Shown here piece after piece: positions 59,266 through 64,000 of a DNA stretch of 64,000 nt. Location: positions 93,570-157,569 of the forward strand of contig JAHRFD010000012.1 in the NCBI GenBank assembly GCA_020882975.1. The letters run 5' to 3'. The notes under the pieces were generated by a model. That model made no database searches, was not told the DNA's origin, and worked only from the letters and a program-made list of their open reading frames with translations. The translations under genes were made by a program, and so were the position numbers. Within the stretch, counting starts at the first letter, position 1. The number at the start of each line of letters is the position of its first letter. Origin of the DNA: Microcoleus sp. EPA2. Its GTDB lineage: Bacteria; Cyanobacteriota; Cyanobacteriia; Cyanobacteriales; Microcoleaceae.

Positions 59266-60201
59266 TTAAACAGAAGTACGATCGCCCTTCCTCCACCTCT
59301 TCAACAACTCCGGCGTCACCAAACCTTGCGGAAAAAATATCGTCCCCAAAACAATCAGCACCCCAAACACAATTAACCGCCCATCCCGCAGAAATTGTGC
59401 CAGCCAAACCGGCAATCCCTGAATAGTCGCCATCCCCCTCAAAACCTCCGGTAAAGCAGTAAAAACCATCCCACCCAAAACTGCTCCCAGAAACGTTCTG
59501 CTACCACCAATCAACACAGAAGTCAAGTAAATAATACTAGCATCAAAAGTCCCTTGACGGGCGTTCCAAGTATTCAGAAAATGGGCACTAACCGCACCGA
59601 CAACCCCAGCTAAAATAGCACCTAACGTAAAAGCCAAAACCTTATAAAAAGTTGGGTTAATCCCGATCGCATCCGCCGCCAACTCATCAGCCCGAATCGC
59701 CGCAAAAGCCCGCCCCACCCGAATCCGTTCCAACCGATAGACAATCGCCATACTTACCAACAGCAAAGGTAATACAATCCACAAATACTCGATCGGCGTC
59801 CCAAACGGTTGCGGAATCCCAAAAATGCCCACAGCCCCGCCAGTGATATCCAGATTCAGCGATAAAACCCGCAAAATTTCCACAAAAGCAATAGTTGCGA
59901 TCGCCAAATAAATCCCACTCAAACGCAGCGCCGGAATTCCCACCAAAATCCCCAACAACCCCGAAACAACCCCTGCAATTATCATCTCCAGTAACAGCAA
60001 TGGCAGAGGAAATAAACCCCCTGTCGGCTTAAACACCGTCGTAGACAAAATCGCCGCAATATACCCACCCAACGCATAAAAACCAGGGCTAGCCAGAGAC
60101 AACTGACCAGTCATTAAAGGCAAATACAGCGACATTCCCAACATTGCACCTAGCAACATCGAGACAATCAGAAACCCGTAAGTAGTAAAAAATGCAGCCA
60201 T
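59266..60201 (-). CDS. livM: Branched-chain/neutral amino acid ABC permease, LivM (NatC) type
   Basis: The 311-residue protein has about nine to ten TM segments and the LivM signature: GFYALGGYIAAILSTT, SGIYLAIATIAFVEILRVLS, GRAFAAIRADELAADAIGIN (EAA-like cytoplasmic loop), and SVLIGGSRTFLGAVLGGMVF. It forms the channel with LivH. It is the last gene of the minus-strand set natB-DUF2252-livH-livM, 183 bases after livH with an interspersed repeat between. Confidence 0.92.
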   Translation of the reverse strand: MAAFFTTYGFLIVSMLLGAMLGMSLYLPLMTGQLSLASPGFYALGGYIAAILSTTVFKPTGGLFPLPLLLLEMIIAGVVSGLLGILVGIPALRLSGIYLAIATIAFVEILRVLSLNLDITGGAVGIFGIPQPFGTPIEYLWIVLPLLLVSMAIVYRLERIRVGRAFAAIRADELAADAIGINPTFYKVLAFTLGAILAGVVGAVSAHFLNTWNARQGTFDASIIYLTSVLIGGSRTFLGAVLGGMVFTALPEVLRGMATIQGLPVWLAQFLRDGRLIVFGVLIVLGTIFFPQGLVTPELLKRWRKGDRTSV

Positions 60202-60270
60202 GATTTTATTTTAAATAATAAACATACTTAAATACCAACTTTATCTCAAATCCAATCCCATCATAATCAT

Positions 60271-60330
60271 TCAATTCTCTCTTCTCTTTCTCTGCGTTCT
60301 CTGCGTCCTCTGCGGTTAAATCATTCCGAT
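60271..60330 (-). repeat. AATCCGG/GCAGAG dispersed repeat, copy 4 (inverted)
   Basis: Read on the minus strand it gives ATCGGAATGATTTAACCGCA, GAGGACGCAGAGAACGCAGAG and AAAGAGAAGAGAGAATTGAA. The order matches the copies at 286 and 11009. It is followed by TGTAGGGGCAATCCCCCCGT (60342-60362). Confidence 0.75.
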
Positions 60331-60384
60331 CTAATTAGTTTATGTAGGGGCAATCCCCCCGTGGTTGCCCCAATTTTAATCATC

Positions 60385-61335
60385 CTACACCTTTTGAATC
60401 AAACGCCTTCCAAACAAACCCTGCGGCCTAACCAATAGCATAATAAACAATATCGCAAAAGCCACAGCATCCTTATAAGCCGAAAAATCTCCCGGTACAA
60501 AAGCCTCCACCAAACCAATAATAAACCCACCCAAAACCGCCCCAGGAATACTCCCCAACCCCCCCAGCACGATCACCGCCAAACCCTTCAAACCAAAAGC
60601 AATCCCAAAATAAGGCCCCGCAATACTCACGCTAGAACCCACCAAACTCCCCGCCAAACCAGCCAGAAAACTACTCACAAAAAACGTCAACACAATATAG
60701 CGATCGGTATCAATTCCTAATAGACTAGAAGTAGTAGCATCTTCAGCTACAGCCTGCATTGCTTTGCCAAACTTAGTGAAATTTATTAAGTAAGTTAAGA
60801 CAGTTACGATCGCAACTGATACCGCAAAAATTACTATTTGCACAGTCCGAATCGGAATCGGTTTATCCGCTGTTCCGAAGTTAATTGCAGCAGGCAAATA
60901 TCCGTAAGTATTAGCAGGAAAAGTATAAATCTCCGCCCCGACAAGATATTGGATGATATTGGCGATCGCAACTGCAACACCCAAACTAGAAACCACCGTC
61001 AGCAGAGGATCTGAGTGTCGGCGGCGCAAAGGTAAAAAAGCAACTCGTTCAACAATTACTCCCACCCAACCAGCCATGACACTTCCCAAAATTAACGCCG
61101 CAGCAAAAGGCAATTGCACCGGAATTCGAGCATTAGCCCACAACCCATTAAAACCGACAGCACCTCCCATCAGCGCATAAGTGAAATAAGCACCCAAGGT
61201 AAATACGGCGCCGTGAGCAAAATTAATAATTCCCAAAATAGAAAACACCAGCGTGTATCCCAGGGCAAAAATAGCATACACGCTGCCGATCGACAAACCA
61301 TTCAAAAATTGTTGAATAAATTGAGTGAGATCCAC
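60385..61335 (-). CDS. livH: Branched-chain/neutral amino acid ABC permease, LivH (NatD) type
   Basis: The protein of 316 residues starts at GTG 61335 (VDLTQFIQQFLNGLSIGSVY), preceded by AAAAGAGGTAAT, a good ribosome site. The longer frame to 61461 lies inside the DUF2252 gene. Family motifs include ALGYTLVFSILGIINFAHGA, GKAMQAVAEDATTSSLLGID (EAA-like loop) and GSIPGAVLGGFIIGLVEAF. About eight TM segments. It follows the DUF2252 gene by ten bases, so they are translated from one message. Confidence 0.93.
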   Translation of the reverse strand: MDLTQFIQQFLNGLSIGSVYAIFALGYTLVFSILGIINFAHGAVFTLGAYFTYALMGGAVGFNGLWANARIPVQLPFAAALILGSVMAGWVGVIVERVAFLPLRRRHSDPLLTVVSSLGVAVAIANIIQYLVGAEIYTFPANTYGYLPAAINFGTADKPIPIRTVQIVIFAVSVAIVTVLTYLINFTKFGKAMQAVAEDATTSSLLGIDTDRYIVLTFFVSSFLAGLAGSLVGSSVSIAGPYFGIAFGLKGLAVIVLGGLGSIPGAVLGGFIIGLVEAFVPGDFSAYKDAVAFAILFIMLLVRPQGLFGRRLIQKV

Positions 61336-61345
61336 ATTACCTCTT

Positions 61346-62554
61346 TTAACCCGCCGACTTTTTCTGAGTAATTTCCGAACAAAAATCTTGATAATCTGCT
61401 TGTACTTTAGTAAAATATGCTTGAGCATAGTCCAACAGAGGGTCATGCCAGCGATCGGCATTTTCCGCCCAATTAATTAACTCATCTGCAATCGCCGATC
61501 CTTGGCTACCACTACTGCGTAACTGATTCCAAGCAGTAATTTCCCCCATAGTTTTTAGCACCTTTTTTAACCGCCCCAACTTCCCATTCCACTGATCCAA
61601 ACTCACCTTATCTTGAGTTGGTTGTAACCCCCGCAACACAAACGGTTCTCCATCCATTTCCACCACCGAAACCCAAGCTTGTGGCATAGCTTCCATCCGC
61701 TTTTGGATAGCCACAATTCTTACGGCTTCATTAGCCCATTGAGGCTGAGACAACTTCAAATACGGCATCAAAGAAGAGGGAAGTGCTTGTTTAATATCCA
61801 ACAAATAATTCCCATCAGGAGAACCCTTTCCTTCCACTAAAACCACATAGCGCTTTACCCCCAAACTCCCCGTACCAGCAATTCTTACCCCCACATCTAA
61901 CAACTTAAAAAACTCGGCATTTGGCTGTTTAGCAGCCCAATTCTTCATCAAAGATTCCACGAGCGATCGCTCCTGCGAGGATATAGCCGCCGTCCGCTTA
62001 TTATCAATAACCAAGCGGCGAAGACCCTTTTTCACCTCCGTCCGCCGATCCAAAAAATCTTTCCGCTGACGTAACTTCAAACTATCCAATAAATCTGCAA
62101 CCATCCCCTCAGCATTCCCCCTCTCCACAGTACGAGCAGTTCCCAAGGCTAAAGCATCAGTGTAAGCTTGGAGAAAGCAGCGACACAAAATCAATGCTTC
62201 CGACTGATTCACCCCCAGCGTATTCGCACCAACTAAAACGCTAGTCAGAAAACGAGTTATTTCCCAACTAGCCGGAGCCAAAGCGGATTCATCAAAATCG
62301 TTTATATCAAAATAAACCAATCCATTATCACCCTTGTAGCTGCCAAAATTTTCCAAGTGCAAATCACCACACACCCATACAGGTGGTGTATCATTCAGCA
62401 CATAACTTTTATCTAAATCTTCATAAAATAAATGGCAAGTACCGCGAAAAAAGACAAAACTATTAGTTCTCATTGCCTGGTACTTCAACAAAAGTCGCTC
62501 CGGGTTGCGCCCGTGATTAAATTTCTGGATTCTTTCTAAAACCGTCTCACTCAT
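61346..62554 (-). CDS. DUF2252-domain protein
   Basis: The 402-residue soluble protein shows DUF2252 features: RNPERLLLKYQAMRTNSFVF, VWVCGDLHLENFGSYKGD and LVYFDINDFDESALAPASWE, a kinase-like HxDxHxxN / D-x-D pattern similar to aminoglycoside phosphotransferases. The C-terminal part includes FVLRGLQPTQDKVS. Biochemical activity is not established. It sits between the substrate-binding protein and livH in the same operon, which suggests a link to amino acid uptake. Confidence 0.85.
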   Translation of the reverse strand: MSETVLERIQKFNHGRNPERLLLKYQAMRTNSFVFFRGTCHLFYEDLDKSYVLNDTPPVWVCGDLHLENFGSYKGDNGLVYFDINDFDESALAPASWEITRFLTSVLVGANTLGVNQSEALILCRCFLQAYTDALALGTARTVERGNAEGMVADLLDSLKLRQRKDFLDRRTEVKKGLRRLVIDNKRTAAISSQERSLVESLMKNWAAKQPNAEFFKLLDVGVRIAGTGSLGVKRYVVLVEGKGSPDGNYLLDIKQALPSSLMPYLKLSQPQWANEAVRIVAIQKRMEAMPQAWVSVVEMDGEPFVLRGLQPTQDKVSLDQWNGKLGRLKKVLKTMGEITAWNQLRSSGSQGSAIADELINWAENADRWHDPLLDYAQAYFTKVQADYQDFCSEITQKKSAG

Positions 62555-62582
62555 GTTTTTGATTGCTTAATTGCCTATTTTT

Positions 62583-63848
62583 TTACTTCAAAAACTCAAA
62601 TTTCCCATTAGTTCCATCCGCCTCCATTTTAATCGTTGCTACATAAAAATCTTTCTGATTAATCTCACCTTCTGCTGTAAAAGAAATTTGTCCTAAAGGG
62701 GTGTCGTATTTTCCAAGCAACAACTGCTGATTCAAATTTGTACGCAATTGTGGCAAAGGTTGTTGGCTAACCTTAGACTGAGAATTGATCGCCTTTAATG
62801 ACTCGACAAAAACTTGAACACCAGTAAAAGCTTGAGCGCTAAACTGAGGCGGTTCTTTTTTAAATTGAGCGCGATAAGCATCACGAAAATCTTTATTAAT
62901 CAGATTGGAATATTCTGGGCTGTATGCTTGGGCAATCAAAACTCCATCACAGAGCGCTTTACAAACAGGAAATATATTAGAAGTATTCAGACCGTTGCCC
63001 CCAATCATAACCCCTTTGTAACCTAACTCCCGCAATTGCTTAATTAAATTGCCTCCATCGGCGGCCAACCCGGAAATAATAATCAGATCGGGCTTGACAT
63101 TGATCGCATTAGTGGCTTGAGATTGGAAATCTGTATCAGTAGTTAAGAATTTTTGGACTGTTGCCAATTCCAGCCCCATATCTTTAACCGTTGTCTGGAA
63201 AGTTTCCGTCTCAGATTTGCTAAAGGCATCATTCTGAGCAAAAAATACAGCTACTTTCTTAATATTGGGATTTTGCTTGAGGGCTGCTTTAACTGCGTTA
63301 GGTGCTACCACGGCTACAGGCGCGGAGACTCTGGCCACATAATCGCCAATCTGGGGAATCCCTTTAGCGGTGTTGGATGGTCCCAGAACCGGTACTTTGG
63401 CGCGATCGGCGATCGGATCGGCACTAAAAGCTTGCTGGGACAGGCTTGGCCCCACAATACCCACCACCCGATCCTGATTGATCAGAGTATTGAAAGCATT
63501 GATCGCCCCTTGTTCATCTCCACCAGTATCTTGGAAAACCAGCTTAATCGGCGTCCCATCCACACCGCCCTTGTCGTTAAAATACTTCTCGGCAATTTTC
63601 GCCCCAGCCACTTGTTCCTGGCCGAGTAAAGCCACGTTGCTAGTTTGGGCCACCCCAATCCCTATATATATATTGTTGGAACTTCCCGCAGCCGAACCCC
63701 CTGGCGAAGCACTGGCAGATGGCGAAGTCGCCGGAGATGCTGTGGTAGAGGTTTGGGGAGTGTTCGTCTTGTCCGTCTGACTGCAAGCCAGCAGCAGTGA
63801 AGCACAGGTAATGAATAAGGTAGTAGGGCGAGCTGTAGGTTTTTTCAT
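62583..63848 (-). CDS. livK: Amino acid ABC transporter substrate-binding protein (LivK/NatB type)
   Basis: The 421-residue protein is a periplasmic binding fold type I. The signal peptide MKKPTARPTTLFITCASLLL is followed by the lipobox LLLAC, so it is a lipoprotein with Cys22 as the anchor. A Ser/Ala/Pro-rich linker follows. Domain motifs include IYIGIGVAQTSNVALLGQEQ, VVGIVGPSLSQQAFSADPIA, VPVLGPSNTAKGIP and MIGGNGLNTSNIFPVCKAL. The start at 63848 is preferred over 63878 because it gives a canonical lipoprotein signal. It is the first gene of the operon. Confidence 0.93.
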   Translation of the reverse strand: MKKPTARPTTLFITCASLLLACSQTDKTNTPQTSTTASPATSPSASASPGGSAAGSSNNIYIGIGVAQTSNVALLGQEQVAGAKIAEKYFNDKGGVDGTPIKLVFQDTGGDEQGAINAFNTLINQDRVVGIVGPSLSQQAFSADPIADRAKVPVLGPSNTAKGIPQIGDYVARVSAPVAVVAPNAVKAALKQNPNIKKVAVFFAQNDAFSKSETETFQTTVKDMGLELATVQKFLTTDTDFQSQATNAINVKPDLIIISGLAADGGNLIKQLRELGYKGVMIGGNGLNTSNIFPVCKALCDGVLIAQAYSPEYSNLINKDFRDAYRAQFKKEPPQFSAQAFTGVQVFVESLKAINSQSKVSQQPLPQLRTNLNQQLLLGKYDTPLGQISFTAEGEINQKDFYVATIKMEADGTNGKFEFLK

Positions 63849-63878
63849 GAGCGGGCGAACATAAACTATATAGATCAT

Positions 63879-64000
63879 CTAAACGTAAAAATATTCTAGC
63901 TATGGGTGGTAGCTCCAGCACCCAAAATCCCCCACTGAGGCAAAAAAAAGACTCCTTCTGGGAAAAAGGAGTCAGCCGGAGGATGTCGGAGCTGGAATTA
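63879..64000. other. Right-edge intergenic region
   Basis: Besides the terminator at 63942-63973 no gene is visible; the natB-type promoter should lie at about 63850-63920. Confidence 0.4.
63942..63973 (-). terminator. Rho-independent terminator for a minus-strand gene beyond the window
   Basis: On the minus strand GACTCCTT (63973-63966) pairs with AAGGAGTC (63957-63950) around TTTCCCAG and is followed by eight T residues (63949-63942). Confidence 0.85.

Noticed and set aside
1..64000. tRNA or rRNA genes
   Set aside because: No T-loop GGTTCGAATCC-type word with a compatible acceptor stem and no rRNA-like stretch was recognised by eye; a covariance-model scan would be decisive.

Overview
The window looks like chromosomal DNA of a filamentous, non-heterocystous cyanobacterium of the Microcoleus/Oscillatoria/Phormidium type. 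The evidence is the very frequent HIP1-like GCGATCGC/CGATCG words, families typical of cyanobacteria (CobN-type chelatase, DUF2499, DUF3593, DUF1574, several Uma2 nucleases, pentapeptide-repeat proteins, a kinase with WD40 repeats), and many dispersed palindromic repeats. Organism identity is inference; no rRNA or tRNA gene was recognised.

Layout. 1-6.8 kb: end of a hypothetical gene, rpmF, queA, a hypothetical gene, a YraN-family protein, a lumen/periplasm-directed pentapeptide protein, a DUF1574 SGNH-like protein and a GT-C-type membrane protein. 6.8-14.5 kb: cobN with repeat-derived in-frame inserts, a DMT permease overlapping livF, then livG, and a DUF433/YgiT pair behind a 133-bp MITE-like element. 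14.4-18.1 kb: a 151-bp inverted repeat, a Uma2 protein and a TPR protein. 18.2-24.2 kb: an export locus on the minus strand in the order foldase (PpiC), ABC exporter with N-terminal CNB and inactive C39-like domains, and HlyD-like adaptor. 24.6-31.4 kb: a glycosylation cluster (a 1267-residue triple-domain glycosyltransferase, a methyltransferase-glycosyltransferase fusion, a repeat-ended small ORF and a GT-A-like protein).

31.5-37.7 kb is the most unusual part. The promoter and first 13 codons of purB are present four times (R1 32183, R2 34868, R3 35701, and R4 at the live gene). The three upstream copies are decayed, and each is followed by a plus-strand accessory gene. The copies bound three modules: an orphan m5C methyltransferase with HicAB and a membrane protein; a DUF4258/YgiT pair; and an antitoxin-like ORF, HIRAN protein, possible HipA-like remnant and a second HicAB. 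I interpret this as serial insertion at the 5' end of purB, by site-specific integration or by insertion with long target duplication. No integrase is visible.

37.7-55.8 kb is mostly core: purB, a GT39-like transferase behind an 88-bp triple tandem repeat, trmB, a Uma2 protein, csaB, DUF2499, an uninterrupted intein-free dnaE, DUF3593, an anti-sigma-type ATPase whose motifs occur in permuted order, a second exported pentapeptide protein, an alpha/beta hydrolase with repeat-derived inserts, gatA, another Uma2 protein and a HepT/MntA pair. 55.8-59.1 kb: Uma2 and Rpn-like fragments, a Ser/Thr kinase with seven nearly identical WD40 repeats, a HicBA pair and a lone antitoxin-like gene. 59.2-63.9 kb: the rest of a branched-chain/neutral amino acid ABC transporter (binding protein, a DUF2252 protein, livH, livM). 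Together with livF and livG at 12-13.8 kb, a complete Liv/Nat-type transporter is encoded in two blocks about 45 kb apart.

Recurrent themes are toxin-antitoxin modules, dispersed palindromic repeats that sometimes sit in frame inside enzymes, and cell-surface glycosylation and export.
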